Assembly (NCBI RefSeq): GCF_048066115.1
Contig: NZ_JBLTYX010000013.1
Coordinates: 119,659-183,658 of the forward strand
Source of the DNA: Niveispirillum sp048066115
Lineage (GTDB): Bacteria > Pseudomonadota > Alphaproteobacteria > Azospirillales > Azospirillaceae
Length of the DNA: 64,000 bases
Direction of reading: 5' to 3'
The notes under the pieces: generated by a model
Database searches by the model: none
Told to the model about the DNA's origin: nothing
What the model saw: the letters and a program-made list of their open reading frames with translations, nothing else
Part shown: in pieces, positions 25,972 to 34,571 of the stretch
Layout: each line of letters starts with the position of its first letter
Numbering within the stretch: position 1 is the stretch's first letter
Translations under genes and position numbers: made by a program

Positions 25972-26967
25972 ATGGTGGCAGTGTCTGAGAAGAGCGTGAC
26001 AGAAGCACAAGGCAAGGAAACCGGTGAACAGAAGGGTGATACCAGCACCCATTTCATGTTCACCAGCAAGGTTTTCCAGCTGCCCGGCGGCTATTTCGCC
26101 CTGTCCAAGGACAATAACGACGCCGTCTTCAACGTCCATCTGGGTGAGGTCTGGGGCAAGATTCCCTTCCGCACCCTGCGCGAGAGTTTCCAGATCGAGG
26201 ATAAGAGCGACGATGCACGCCTGCTGTCCATCGTCGAGAAGGGCCTGAAATACGTCAAGGAGATCAGGCCCGGCGACAGCATCCCGCGCGAGCTGCTGGA
26301 TGGTTCGGCCTCCTGGCGGGTGGATGAACGCCACCTGACCATTGCGCGTGGCCGCCTGACCCTGCAGCTGGTGTCCTGGATCACCGGCCGGGAAGAGGCG
26401 ATCACCGACCGCTACAAACTTGAACAGATCGTCGACGACCCGCTGACCAAGAGCCGGGCGCAGGAAGCTTTCTCCAAGTTGGCCAAGCAGTTCGGCCTGC
26501 CGGAGGAGCGCAAGCAGGAGATGGTCGACAAGGTAGACTATCTAGCGCGCGAGCTGTCTTATATTGAGGCGCTGCGCGACCGGTATGGTCATGTGCAGAA
26601 GATCATGGCCAAGCTGTCCCAGGCCAAGCGCAGCTTCAAGGGCGACGGGCAGATCGTGTCCGATGTCTCGCGCATGCAGGCGCTGGCCAAGACGCCCGTC
26701 GCCAATTTCGATGATATCTTCGAACAGGTGGATGCCCAGACATCGGAAGTGATGGCCATGCTGCGCACCTTCGACGCGCAGGTCGCCTTCATCCGCCGCA
26801 TGCGTGACGAGTTGCACACTATGCTGATGGTCTGGGATGAGATGATCGATATGTGGGACGGCCACGATATCGACAAGGAGCCGGAGACCGAATCCCGGCT
26901 GAAGCGCACCTACCAGTTCCTGGCCAAGAACTTCCTGATCAGCAAGGTCTGGCAGCGCGGCGGTTGA
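25972..26967 (+). CDS. Conserved protein of unknown function, helical
   Basis: A 331-residue protein (328 if the GTG at 25981 is used) that I do not recognise. It has a Lys/Glu-rich start, a beta-rich section (THFMFTSKVFQLPGGYFALSKDN) and then a long, mainly helical section rich in charged residues with no membrane segment or signal peptide. GGAG at 25968-25971 touches ATG 25972 but is ideally 9 nt from GTG 25981, so the GTG may be the true start. It follows the degenerate EAL gene on the same strand with a hairpin repeat between them. The strength of the coding signal and its codon use match the neighbours. Confidence 0.7.
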   Translation: MVAVSEKSVTEAQGKETGEQKGDTSTHFMFTSKVFQLPGGYFALSKDNNDAVFNVHLGEVWGKIPFRTLRESFQIEDKSDDARLLSIVEKGLKYVKEIRPGDSIPRELLDGSASWRVDERHLTIARGRLTLQLVSWITGREEAITDRYKLEQIVDDPLTKSRAQEAFSKLAKQFGLPEERKQEMVDKVDYLARELSYIEALRDRYGHVQKIMAKLSQAKRSFKGDGQIVSDVSRMQALAKTPVANFDDIFEQVDAQTSEVMAMLRTFDAQVAFIRRMRDELHTMLMVWDEMIDMWDGHDIDKEPETESRLKRTYQFLAKNFLISKVWQRGG

Positions 26968-26997
26968 ACAGGGAAGGGGTAACCCATCCTCCCTGTT
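26967..26997 (+). terminator. Hairpin at the gene end, possible terminator
   Basis: The arms AACAGGGA (26967-26974) and TCCCTGTT (26990-26997), with inner GGGT/ACCC pairing, overlap the stop codon of the preceding gene. There is no immediate T-run, so termination is uncertain. Confidence 0.4.
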
Positions 26998-27413
26998 GCC
27001 CAGCACTCTATTTTCCGATACATTCATGTAAAATGACGTCCGGGTGGGAAATCCCGGCGGGCGGCGCATGCCGCCAATTCATGCATGTTGGGCTGAATGA
27101 CAGCTGCATGTGGCCCTAGGATGGGGCGGATCGACTTTGAGATAAATTACCATAGCACTGAAATTATTGGATATTTTTGATTTCACATATTTTTCCAGGA
27201 AAAATGTGCTGTTGATTTATAAACAACATGCATTTGGCGTGGTAAATTCTTATTGACAGTCAAATCGGGTGGGTACAAAGTCCATATTGCCGATAGGGAT
27301 TACCCCTTCGGCCGCGGCAATTTGATCGCGCAGCTTGCGCCGCGTCACCAAACGCTAAAGCGCCACGAACCAGCTTCGTGGCAGCCGCCTTTAGAAAAGA
27401 GGGAGTTTCCACG
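26998..27413. other. Gene-free AT-rich region upstream of the sulfate-uptake operon
   Basis: About 415 bp with low GC at 27130-27260 and no convincing gene. It includes an inverted repeat with arms CACATATTTTTCC (27184-27196) and GGAAAAATGTG (27198-27208), and GTTGATTTATAAACAAC (27211-27227). A possible -35 TTGACA lies at 27253-27258 with TACAAA 15 bp later. A GCCACGAA/TTCGTGGC stem is at 27362-27382 just before the ribosome site. This is probably the control region of the sulfate operon. Confidence 0.55.
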
Positions 27414-28421
27414 ATGAAATGGTTCAAGCGGGTTGCCGTCACCACCGCCGCCCTGGCCACGCTCGCCGTGTCGCCCGTGTGGGGCAGCGGGCAGATCCTG
27501 AACGTCTCCTACGACCCGACGCGTGAACTCTATAAGGAGTTCAACGACGCCTTCGCCAAGCACTGGAAGGCCACGACGGGCGAGGAGATCGAGATCAAGG
27601 CTTCGCATGGCGGTTCCGGCAAGCAGGCCCGCTCCGTCATCGACGGTCTGGACGCGGATGTCGTGACCCTGGCACTGGCGTCCGATATCGACGCCATCGC
27701 GGAGAACACCGACCTGCTGTCCAAGGAATGGCAGGCCAAGCTGCCCTACAATTCCACGCCCTATACCAGCACCATCGTGTTCCTGGTCCGCAAGGGCAAC
27801 CCCAAGGGCATCAAGGATTGGGATGACCTGATCAAGCCCGGCATCCAGGTGATCACGCCGAACCCCAAGACCTCGGGCGGTGCGCGTTGGAATTACCTGG
27901 CTGCCTGGGGTTATGCCGCCGATAAGAACGGTGGCAGCCAGGAAGCCGCCAAGGATTTTGTGGGTAAGCTGTTCAAGAATGTGCCGGTCCTGGATACCGG
28001 TGCCCGCGGCTCTACCACCACCTTCGTCCAGCGCGGTATCGGCGACGTGCTGCTGGCCTGGGAGAATGAGGCGTTCCTGGCCATCAACGAGCTGGGTGCC
28101 GACAAGCTGGAGATCGTGGTCCCGTCGGTTTCCATCCTGGCGGAACCGCCGGTGGCCGTTCTGGACAAGAATGTCGACCGCAAGGGTACGCGCAAGGTGG
28201 CCGAGGCCTACCTGACCTATCTCTACACGCCGGAGGGTCAGGAACTGGCGGCCAAGCATTACTATCGCCCCCGCCTGCCGCAGCTGGCCCAGAAATATGC
28301 CGACCGTTTCCCCAAGGTGAAGCTGTTCGACATCACCAAGTTCGGCGGCTGGCCGGTGGCCCAGAAGGCGCACTTCGCCGATGGTGGCGTGTTCGACCAG
28401 ATCTACAAGCCCGGTCAGTAA
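27414..28421 (+). CDS. Sulfate/thiosulfate ABC transporter periplasmic binding protein
   Basis: A 335-residue protein with a signal peptide (MKWFKRVAVTTAALATLAVS...) and the Sbp/CysP fold: ILNVSYDPTRELYKEFN, IKASHGGSGKQARSVIDG, DVVTLALASDIDAIAE, VFLVRKGNPKGIKDWDDL, NPKTSGGARWNYLAAWGYA and GDVLLAWENEAFLA. These are the sulfate-contacting motifs of the family. It captures sulfate in the periplasm for the CysTWA complex encoded just downstream. An AGAGGGAG ribosome site precedes ATG 27414. Whether Sbp or CysP is the better name cannot be decided. Confidence 0.95.
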   Translation: MKWFKRVAVTTAALATLAVSPVWGSGQILNVSYDPTRELYKEFNDAFAKHWKATTGEEIEIKASHGGSGKQARSVIDGLDADVVTLALASDIDAIAENTDLLSKEWQAKLPYNSTPYTSTIVFLVRKGNPKGIKDWDDLIKPGIQVITPNPKTSGGARWNYLAAWGYAADKNGGSQEAAKDFVGKLFKNVPVLDTGARGSTTTFVQRGIGDVLLAWENEAFLAINELGADKLEIVVPSVSILAEPPVAVLDKNVDRKGTRKVAEAYLTYLYTPEGQELAAKHYYRPRLPQLAQKYADRFPKVKLFDITKFGGWPVAQKAHFADGGVFDQIYKPGQ

Positions 28422-28489
28422 TGTTCCGGTAGGGCCGCCCGGCTCTTGGAGCTGGCGCCGGAGTGAATTACCCTGACCCCCTGATGGCA

Positions 28490-28517
28490 CCCCGCCGCGG
28501 CCCCTGGCCCGGCGGGG
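28490..28517 (+). other. GC-rich hairpin between binding-protein and permease genes
   Basis: The arms CCCCGCCG (28490-28497) and CGGCGGGG (28510-28517) lie 68 bp after the binding-protein stop, without a T-run. Such hairpins often protect the upstream mRNA, so that binding protein is made in excess over permease. This reading is inference. Confidence 0.45.
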
Positions 28518-28616
28518 CATCCTTGTCGATAAGGGGGCGGATTTGGACAGGAACCTCACCTTGCGTTCATTTCCTTCCCCGCGGTCCCGGCCGGTGGCCG
28601 CAAAGGGGGCCGCGAT

Positions 28617-29471
28617 ATGACGGCACCCTCCTTCTTCCCGCTTTTCCGTCGGCGCAACCGTTCCATCATTCCGGGCTTCGGCCTGACGATGGGCATCACG
28701 CTGACCCACCTGACACTGATCGTGTTGATCCCGCTGGCGGCCTTGCTGATCCGCCCGTGGGATATCGGCCTGTCCGGCTTTTTCGCGCAGGTGACGGAAC
28801 CGCGCGTGCTGGCCTCGCTGCGCCTGTCCTTCGGCGCATCCTTCGTGGCTGCCGCCATCAATGCCGTCTTCGGCTTGGCTGTGGCCTGGATGCTGGTGCG
28901 GTATGATTTCCCGGGCAAGCGGGTGGTGGATGCTATCGTCGACCTGCCGTTTGCCCTGCCCACCGCCGTGGCCGGCATCGCGCTCACCTCGCTTTACGCT
29001 CCCAATGGCTGGGTGGGCCAGTATCTGGACCCGCTGGGCATCAAGGTCGCCTATACGCCGCTGGGCATTGTCGTGGCGCTGACCTTCATCGGCCTGCCCT
29101 TCGTGGTGCGCACGGTGCAGCCGGTGCTGGAGGAGTTGGATACGGAGCTGGAGGAGGCGGCGGCCTGCCTGGGCGCCACGCGGTTCGAAACCTTCATCCG
29201 CGTCATCTTCCCTGTGATCTTCCCGGCCCTGCTGACCGGTTTCGCCCTGGCGCTGGCCCGCGCGGTGGGCGAGTACGGGTCCGTCATCTTCATCGCCGGC
29301 AACATGCCGATGGTGTCGGAGATCGCGCCGCTGCTGATCGTGATCAAGCTGGAACAGTTCAATTATGCAGGCGCCGCGTCGGTGGGCATCGCCATGCTGC
29401 TGCTGTCGTTTGCCATGCTGCTGGTGATCAATCTGCTGCAGCGCTGGTCGCGGCGCTGGGCGGGAGTGTGA
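28617..29471 (+). CDS. cysT: Sulfate ABC transporter permease CysT
   Basis: A 284-residue inner-membrane permease with about six helices. Characteristic sequences are LSFGASFVAAAINAVFGLAVAWMLVRYDFPG, DLPFALPTAVAGIALTSLYA, and the EAA-loop LEEAAACLGATRFETFIRVIFP that docks to the ATPase. It ends RWSRRWAGV. It is one gene of the contiguous sulfate operon and cysW starts 1 bp after its stop. Also called cysU. Confidence 0.96.
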   Translation: MTAPSFFPLFRRRNRSIIPGFGLTMGITLTHLTLIVLIPLAALLIRPWDIGLSGFFAQVTEPRVLASLRLSFGASFVAAAINAVFGLAVAWMLVRYDFPGKRVVDAIVDLPFALPTAVAGIALTSLYAPNGWVGQYLDPLGIKVAYTPLGIVVALTFIGLPFVVRTVQPVLEELDTELEEAAACLGATRFETFIRVIFPVIFPALLTGFALALARAVGEYGSVIFIAGNMPMVSEIAPLLIVIKLEQFNYAGAASVGIAMLLLSFAMLLVINLLQRWSRRWAGV

Positions 29472-29472
29472 C

Positions 29473-30342
29473 ATGGCCGGATATTCGCAATCCCCCAAAT
29501 CCCGCGTCACCCTGGCGGAGCCGGTCTGGGTCAAGGCGCTGGTGCTGCTGGCCGCCCTGGGCTTTCTGGGCTTCTTCATCCTGCTGCCGCTGGCCGCCGT
29601 GTTCACGGAGGCTTTGCGCCGCGGGGTCGGCACCTATCTGGAAGCCATGGTGGAACCCGATGCCTGGGCCGCCATCCGTCTGACCCTGCTGGTCGCGGTC
29701 ATCGCCGTGCCGGTCAATGTGGTGTTCGGCATCGCCGCCGCCTGGGCCATCACCAAGCACAAGTTCCCGGGTAAGTCGCTGCTGCTGACCCTGATCGACC
29801 TGCCCTTTTCGGTCAGCCCGGTGATTTCCGGTCTGGTCTATGTGCTGCTGTTCGGCGCGCATGGGCTGATGGGGCCGTTCCTGCGGGAGCATGGCATCCA
29901 GATCGTCTTCGCCGTGCCGGGGCTGGTGCTGGCCACCATGTTCATCACCTTCCCCTTCGTGGCGCGCGAGCTGATCCCGCTGATGCAGGCGCAGGGCGTG
30001 GATGAGGAGGAGGCGGCCATCACCCTGGGCGCTTCCGGCTGGCAGACCTTCCGCCGCGTGACCCTGCCCAATATCCGCTGGGGTCTGCTGTACGGGGTCC
30101 TGCTTTGTAACGCCCGCGCCATGGGGGAGTTCGGCGCCGTGTCGGTGGTGTCCGGCCATATCAGGGGTGAGACCAACACCATGCCCCTGCATGTGGAGAT
30201 TCTCTACAACGAGTATAATTTCGTGGCGGCCTTCGCCGTCGCCTCGCTGCTGGCCATCCTGGCCCTGGTGACCCTGGTCGCCAAGTCGCTGCTGGAATGG
30301 CGCCATGGCGCCGAACTGGCCGCATCCGCCCGCCGTCATTGA
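29473..30342 (+). CDS. cysW: Sulfate ABC transporter permease CysW
   Basis: A 289-residue permease paralogous to CysT: RLTLLVAVIAVPVNVVFGIAAAW, DLPFSVSPVISGLVYVLLFG, the EAA loop DEEEAAITLGASGWQTFRRVTLPNI, and NARAMGEFGAVSVVSGHIRGETNTMPLHVEILYNEY in sections, which is diagnostic for CysW. Its start is 1 bp after the cysT stop and cysA follows after 13 bp. With CysT it forms the membrane channel. Confidence 0.97.
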   Translation: MAGYSQSPKSRVTLAEPVWVKALVLLAALGFLGFFILLPLAAVFTEALRRGVGTYLEAMVEPDAWAAIRLTLLVAVIAVPVNVVFGIAAAWAITKHKFPGKSLLLTLIDLPFSVSPVISGLVYVLLFGAHGLMGPFLREHGIQIVFAVPGLVLATMFITFPFVARELIPLMQAQGVDEEEAAITLGASGWQTFRRVTLPNIRWGLLYGVLLCNARAMGEFGAVSVVSGHIRGETNTMPLHVEILYNEYNFVAAFAVASLLAILALVTLVAKSLLEWRHGAELAASARRH

Positions 30343-30355
30343 TGGGAACGTCCCC

Positions 30356-31399
30356 ATGAGCATCAATATCAAGAACTTGACCAAGCGGTTCGGCGGCTTC
30401 GCGGCTGTGGACGGGATCGATCTGGATATCCAGCATGGCGAGCTGATGGCCCTGCTGGGCCCGTCCGGGTCGGGCAAGACCACCTTGCTGCGCATGATCG
30501 GCGGCCTGGACTATGCCGATGAGGGCACGCTGCTGATCGAGGGGCAGGACGCCACCGTGTCGGAGCCGCATGCACGGCGCGTGGGTTTCGTCTTCCAGCA
30601 TTACGCCCTGTTCCGGCACATGAGCGTGTTCGAGAATGTGGCCTTCGGCCTGCGCGTCGCGCGGCGCAAGCCCAAGCTGGCCGAGGATGCGATCCGCACC
30701 CGCGTGCATGATCTGCTGGAGCTGGTGCAACTGCGCCCGCTGGCCGGCCGTTATCCCAACCAGCTGTCGGGCGGGCAGCGGCAGCGCGTGGCCCTGGCAA
30801 GGGCGCTGGCCACCGAACCGCGTGTGCTGCTGCTGGATGAACCGTTCGGGGCACTGGATGCCAAGGTGCGCAAGGAACTGCGCCGCTGGCTGCGCGACAT
30901 CCACAAGGGCATGGGCGTGACGACGGTGTTCGTCACCCATGACCAGGAGGAGGCGCTGGAACTGGCCGACCGGGTGGCCATCCTGAACAAGGGCCGGATC
31001 GAACAGGTGGGCACCCCGGCGGAGGTCTATGACCAGCCGGCCTCGGCTTTCGTCTGCGATTTCCTGGGGGGCGGTACCAAGCTGGACTGCGTGGTGACCG
31101 ACGGGGCGGCGGTCATCGCCGGCACGCGGGTGCCCGTGGTCAACACTCTGCCGCCGCCGGGTCCGGCCACGGCCTATGTCCGTGCCCATGACATCGACTT
31201 GGCGGAACCGGGGGAGGTGGGCACCCTGTCGGCCACCATCCGCCTGATCCAGCCGGTGGGGCCGCAGCTGCGCCTGGACCTGCTGCTGAATGACAAACTG
31301 GTGGAAGCGGTCCTGGACCGCCATGCCACCACCGCGTCGCTGGAACCTGGGCAGACCGTGTCACTGCGCCTACGCCGCGCCAATGTCTATGCCAGCTGA
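30356..31399 (+). CDS. cysA: Sulfate ABC transporter ATPase CysA
   Basis: A 347-residue ATPase: Walker A GPSGSGKTTLLRMIGG, Q-loop VFQHYALFRHMSVFENVAFG, signature LSGGQRQRVALARAL, Walker B VLLLDEPFGALDAKVR, and H-loop TVFVTHDQEEALELADR. A C-terminal TOBE-like regulatory region follows (about 240-347). ATG 30356 gives the family N terminus (MSINIKNLTKRFGGF), with an in-frame upstream extension overlapping cysW rejected. Last gene of the operon, followed by a strong terminator. Confidence 0.97.
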   Translation: MSINIKNLTKRFGGFAAVDGIDLDIQHGELMALLGPSGSGKTTLLRMIGGLDYADEGTLLIEGQDATVSEPHARRVGFVFQHYALFRHMSVFENVAFGLRVARRKPKLAEDAIRTRVHDLLELVQLRPLAGRYPNQLSGGQRQRVALARALATEPRVLLLDEPFGALDAKVRKELRRWLRDIHKGMGVTTVFVTHDQEEALELADRVAILNKGRIEQVGTPAEVYDQPASAFVCDFLGGGTKLDCVVTDGAAVIAGTRVPVVNTLPPPGPATAYVRAHDIDLAEPGEVGTLSATIRLIQPVGPQLRLDLLLNDKLVEAVLDRHATTASLEPGQTVSLRLRRANVYAS

Positions 31400-31423
31400 T
31401 CCGGCTGATCAGTGGTGAGTGAG

Positions 31424-31456
31424 AAGGCGGCCGTCCCGGGGATGGCCGCCTTTTTT
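31424..31456 (+). terminator. Intrinsic terminator of the sulfate operon
   Basis: The arms AAGGCGGCC (31424-31432) and GGCCGCCTT (31444-31452) are followed by a run of T. It ends the cysTWA operon and, from the other side, faces the end of the DUF1244 gene. Confidence 0.9.
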
Positions 31457-31457
31457 A

Positions 31458-31751
31458 TCAATGCGCGCTGGCCTGCTGGAAGGCGGCTTGCTGTTCGGGC
31501 GAGGCTTCGCGCTGGTGCCTGGCCTTCCATTCCTCATAGGGCATGCCATAGATCAGCTCCCGCGCCGCGGCGTCGCTGATCTCCACCCCGCGATCACCTG
31601 CCTCCGCCCGGTACCATTTGGACAGGCAGTTGCGGCAGAAGCCGGCCAGATTCATCAGGTCGATATTCTGCACATCGGTGCGCGCCTGCAGATGCGCCAC
31701 CAGGCGGCGGAAAGCGGCGGCCTCAAGCTCGATACGGGTCTGGTCGTCCAT
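31458..31751 (-). CDS. DUF1244 family protein
   Basis: A 97-residue protein with the hallmark block DLMNLAGFCRNCLSKWYRAEA, which contains two cysteines, followed by YGMPYEEWKARHQ. This is DUF1244, a small proteobacterial family of unknown function. The paired cysteines could bind metal, but this is not shown. It is tail-to-tail with cysA. Confidence 0.92.
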   Translation of the reverse strand: MDDQTRIELEAAAFRRLVAHLQARTDVQNIDLMNLAGFCRNCLSKWYRAEAGDRGVEISDAAARELIYGMPYEEWKARHQREASPEQQAAFQQASAH

Positions 31752-31951
31752 GGTCGGGTTTCCTCGGGCGGGAGTGGCAAATGTTGGCGTTGCATGTGGT
31801 TTATCCCAACCGGGATTTAAAGGAAACCTTCTAAAATTTTAGGTGATTACAGACGATTACTTTTGCTGTTGCCGACCTCGCCGAAGCATGCATCAATGGA
31901 GATAAGATCAAAGTATGTAGACTTAAGTATCGGCTTCGGAGGGGATTAAGT

Positions 31952-32128
31952 ATGATTATTGATATGCGCACCCGTCTGCCCCACGGGCACATCGCCACTC
32001 ACGCCGCCAATATCAGCTTCCATGCACAGCGGCTGAACCGCTGCGCGGCGGAACTGAGCGCGGCACTGGCGGAACTCCAGGCGCTGGATGTGCGGGCGCT
32101 GCTGGCGGAATTCGAAGCGGCACGCTGA
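31952..32128 (+). CDS. Small hypothetical protein (58 residues)
   Basis: A short ORF beginning MIIDMRTRLPHGHIATHAAN and ending LLAEFEAAR. A near-perfect ribosome site, GGAGGGG at 31938-31944, sits 7 nt before the ATG. The upstream 100 bp is AT-rich. The sequence is probably helical in its second half (LNRCAAELSAALAELQALDV). I do not recognise a family. Codon use is GC-rich at third positions, as in neighbouring genes, which supports real coding. An inverted repeat starts 6 bp after the stop. Confidence 0.6.
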   Translation: MIIDMRTRLPHGHIATHAANISFHAQRLNRCAAELSAALAELQALDVRALLAEFEAAR

Positions 32129-32133
32129 AGATT

Positions 32134-32218
32134 CGTAGGTCAGGTCGAGCCGGAGGCGAGCCCTGACATTCATCGGCACCGTAGGTCAGGGCTCGCCTCC
32201 GGCTCGACCTGACCTACG
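32134..32218. repeat. Long perfect inverted repeat (34-bp arms)
   Basis: The left arm 32134-32167 and right arm 32185-32218 are exact reverse complements over 34 bp, separated by 17 bp. The outer ends read CGTAGGTCAGGTCGAGCCGG and the arm continues GAGGCGAGCCCTGAC. GTAGGTCAGG occurs again where the loop meets the right arm. It lies between convergent genes (the 58-residue ORF and N-formylglutamate amidohydrolase). It may terminate transcription from both sides and looks like a mobile REP/MITE-type unit. Confidence 0.85.
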
Positions 32219-32227
32219 GTCGTTGCA

Positions 32228-33001
32228 TCAGACTGATGCCAGGATCGGCGGCAGCAGCCTTGCCAGGCGCGTCGCCCATTCCTGCGCACCTGCCGCATCG
32301 GCAATCAGATCCTGGCGGATTTCCAGCATCAGCACGGGCAACCCCGCCTCTTCCCCATGATGGATGATGGTGAAGTCGGTGCCGGTACGCGCACTATAGG
32401 GTTCGTTGTCGCCGACCGTCAGGTCGCCCTCCGCCCGCAGCGCCTCCAGCATCGGCAGGGCCATGCGGCCGTCGCGGTTCCACAGCACCCCCACCTGCCA
32501 TGGCCGGCGGAATCCGTTCATCTGCGGCGTGAAACTGTGGATCGACACCAGCACCGGCATCTGGCCGCGCGTCCGGATGGCGGCGCGCTGTGTGGTGATG
32601 GCATCGTGATAGGGCTTATAGAGCGCTTCCATGCGCAGGGCGCGGGCGGTTTCCGACAGATCCTGGTTGGCGGGCACGGGCGTGCCGTCGCTGACCGGCG
32701 GCATCAGGGTCGGGCTGTCGGGCCAGCGGTTGCAATCCACCACCAGCCTTGAATAGACCGATAGTACGGCGCGCGCATCCAGCAACCGCACCAGTTCTTC
32801 GGTCACTGCCGCCGCCCCGATATCCCAACCGATATGCCGGTCCAGTTCCGTCGGCGATACGCCCAGCCCGTGCAGGCCGGCGGGCACCGCCCGGCCGGCA
32901 TGGTCGCAGACCAGCAGCAGGCGGCTGGTGCTGTCGGGGTTGAGGATGCGGACAGGTACCGGATCGGCTTCGGTCAGCAGAGAGGGCGGGGCGATATCCA
33001 T
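32228..33001 (-). CDS. N-formylglutamate amidohydrolase family protein
   Basis: A 257-residue protein of the family that hydrolyses N-formyl-L-glutamate to formate and glutamate (end of one histidine-degradation route). Motifs include LLLVCDHAGRAVPAGLHGLG, DRHIGWDIGAAAVTEEL, VDCNRWPDSPTLMPPVSDGT, VLVSIHSFTPQMNG and PVLMLEIRQDLI. No hut genes are nearby, so the true substrate in this organism is not settled. The next gene on the same strand starts further upstream (aldehyde dehydrogenase). Confidence 0.88.
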   Translation of the reverse strand: MDIAPPSLLTEADPVPVRILNPDSTSRLLLVCDHAGRAVPAGLHGLGVSPTELDRHIGWDIGAAAVTEELVRLLDARAVLSVYSRLVVDCNRWPDSPTLMPPVSDGTPVPANQDLSETARALRMEALYKPYHDAITTQRAAIRTRGQMPVLVSIHSFTPQMNGFRRPWQVGVLWNRDGRMALPMLEALRAEGDLTVGDNEPYSARTGTDFTIIHHGEEAGLPVLMLEIRQDLIADAAGAQEWATRLARLLPPILASV

Positions 33002-33047
33002 GCCTTCCTGATTATCGCAATTGCCGGAGCGATAAAAGTGCCGCCCA

Positions 33048-34514
33048 TCATCTTCCGATCAGCCAGCGCAGCATCCGGTCGATCCGTTCCCCATAAGGTG
33101 GGCGGACCAGCCGGGCGGGGCTGAAGCGGCTGGCGCGGAACAGGGGGCGGGCCTGGCTGAAGGTACGGAACCCCGCCTCTCCATGATAGGAACCCATGCC
33201 GCTTTCCCCGACGCCACCGAAGGGCAATCCATCCTGGGCGGCGTGCAGCAATGTGTCGTTCAGCGTCACCCCGCCCGCCCGGGTGCGGCCCAGGATGAAA
33301 TCCACATCCGCCTTCCGCCGGCTGAACAGATAGAGCGCCAGGGGCCGTGGCCGGCTGTTGACCAGGGCCACCGCCTCCTCCACCGTCAGATAGGACAGGA
33401 TGGGCAGGACAGGCCCGAAAATCTCCTGTGTCAGTACCGCCGACCCCTCCGGCACCTGCCAGAGCAGGGTTGGGGCCAGCTTGCGTTTGGCCGGTTCCAG
33501 CGCTTCCCCGGCGGGATTGATGAACCGGGCATTGGCCCCACGTCGCCGCGCATCGTCGATCAGGCCCAACAGCCGTTCGTAATGCTTATCTGTTACGATT
33601 GCGGAATAGTCTGCATTGTCGCCCAGCCGGGGATAGAGTCTGGATGTTGCTTTCTCGAAATGATCGATGAATTCCGCTTCCCGCCCACGGGGTACCAGAG
33701 CGTAATCGGGGGCGATGCAGGTCTGGCCGGCATTGAACAGTTTGCCGATGGCGATGCGTTCGGCGGCCAGCGCCATGTCGAAGCCGGGTCCGATGATGGC
33801 GGGCGACTTGCCGCCCAGTTCCAACGTGACGGGGACCAGCGCATCCGATGCGGCGCGCATCACCTGTCGCCCCACCGATGTGGAGCCGGTGAACAGCAGA
33901 TGGTCCAGGGGCAGGTGACTGACGGCCTGGGCCATGTCCACCCCGCCGGTGACCACCGCCACCTCCGTGGGATCGAACACTTCCGCCAGCAGCCGTTCCA
34001 ACAGGGCGGCCGTGTGCGGGGTCAGTTCCGACGGTTTCAGCAGCACCCGGTTGCCGGCGGCGATGGCGGCCGTCAGCGGCACCAGGGCCAGTTGGATGGG
34101 ATAGTTCCAGGGGCTGATGATGCCGACCACACCCAGCGGCACCATCTCCACCCTGGCCCGGCCGGGCAGGAAGGGCAGCGCAACGCCCACGCGTTGCGGG
34201 CGTATCCAGCGGGAAAGATGCTTGCGGGCGTAACGGATGGCGGACAGGCTCGCCTGGATGTCGGCCAGCCGTGTCTCATGCGGGGACCGGTGGCCGAAAT
34301 CCCGGGATACGGCCTCCACCAGGGCCGCCTGGTATTTCACGATCACACGGGCAAGATGGTCCAGAGCCTCGTCACGGCGGTCGGCGGTCAGGCCGCCATC
34401 ATGGCGCCAGCCGGTGCGCAGCTGGGTGAAGGCACCGGACAGGCGCTTGTCGGCGGCGCTGGCCAGTTTCTGGCGCACCTGGCCCGATGGGAATTCGATG
34501 ACGGCATCCACCAT
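33048..34514 (-). CDS. Coniferyl-aldehyde-dehydrogenase-type aldehyde dehydrogenase
   Basis: A 488-residue NAD(P)-dependent aldehyde dehydrogenase. It shows the catalytic Cys in NAGQTCIAPDY, the general-base Glu in TLELGGKSPAII, the cofactor loop LLFTGSTSVGRQVM, and PWNYPIQLALVPLTAAIAAGNRVLLKPSE. The C-terminal GGVTLNDTLLHAAQDGLPFGGVGESGMGSYHG and membrane-proximal tail (RPPYG...MLRWLIGR) are typical of the coniferyl aldehyde / fatty-aldehyde subgroup. Substrate is uncertain. Confidence 0.9.
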   Translation of the reverse strand: MVDAVIEFPSGQVRQKLASAADKRLSGAFTQLRTGWRHDGGLTADRRDEALDHLARVIVKYQAALVEAVSRDFGHRSPHETRLADIQASLSAIRYARKHLSRWIRPQRVGVALPFLPGRARVEMVPLGVVGIISPWNYPIQLALVPLTAAIAAGNRVLLKPSELTPHTAALLERLLAEVFDPTEVAVVTGGVDMAQAVSHLPLDHLLFTGSTSVGRQVMRAASDALVPVTLELGGKSPAIIGPGFDMALAAERIAIGKLFNAGQTCIAPDYALVPRGREAEFIDHFEKATSRLYPRLGDNADYSAIVTDKHYERLLGLIDDARRRGANARFINPAGEALEPAKRKLAPTLLWQVPEGSAVLTQEIFGPVLPILSYLTVEEAVALVNSRPRPLALYLFSRRKADVDFILGRTRAGGVTLNDTLLHAAQDGLPFGGVGESGMGSYHGEAGFRTFSQARPLFRASRFSPARLVRPPYGERIDRMLRWLIGR

Positions 34515-34571
34515 GGCGCCCTCCCTGCCCCGTATCCGGTCGGGCCCGGCGTTCCCGTGGCGGTCGGGTCG

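Noticed and set aside
27362..27382. Riboswitch upstream of the sulfate binding-protein gene
   Set aside because: Only a simple 8-bp stem is present; no known riboswitch core could be recognised.
27345..29633. Long minus-strand open frame opposite the sulfate transporter genes
   Set aside because: It runs antisense to two well-supported transporter genes, and its Gly/His/Arg/Gln-rich translation is a composition artefact.
32134..32218. CRISPR-like repeat
   Set aside because: It is a single hairpin with one loop, not an array of direct repeats with spacers; no cas genes are present.
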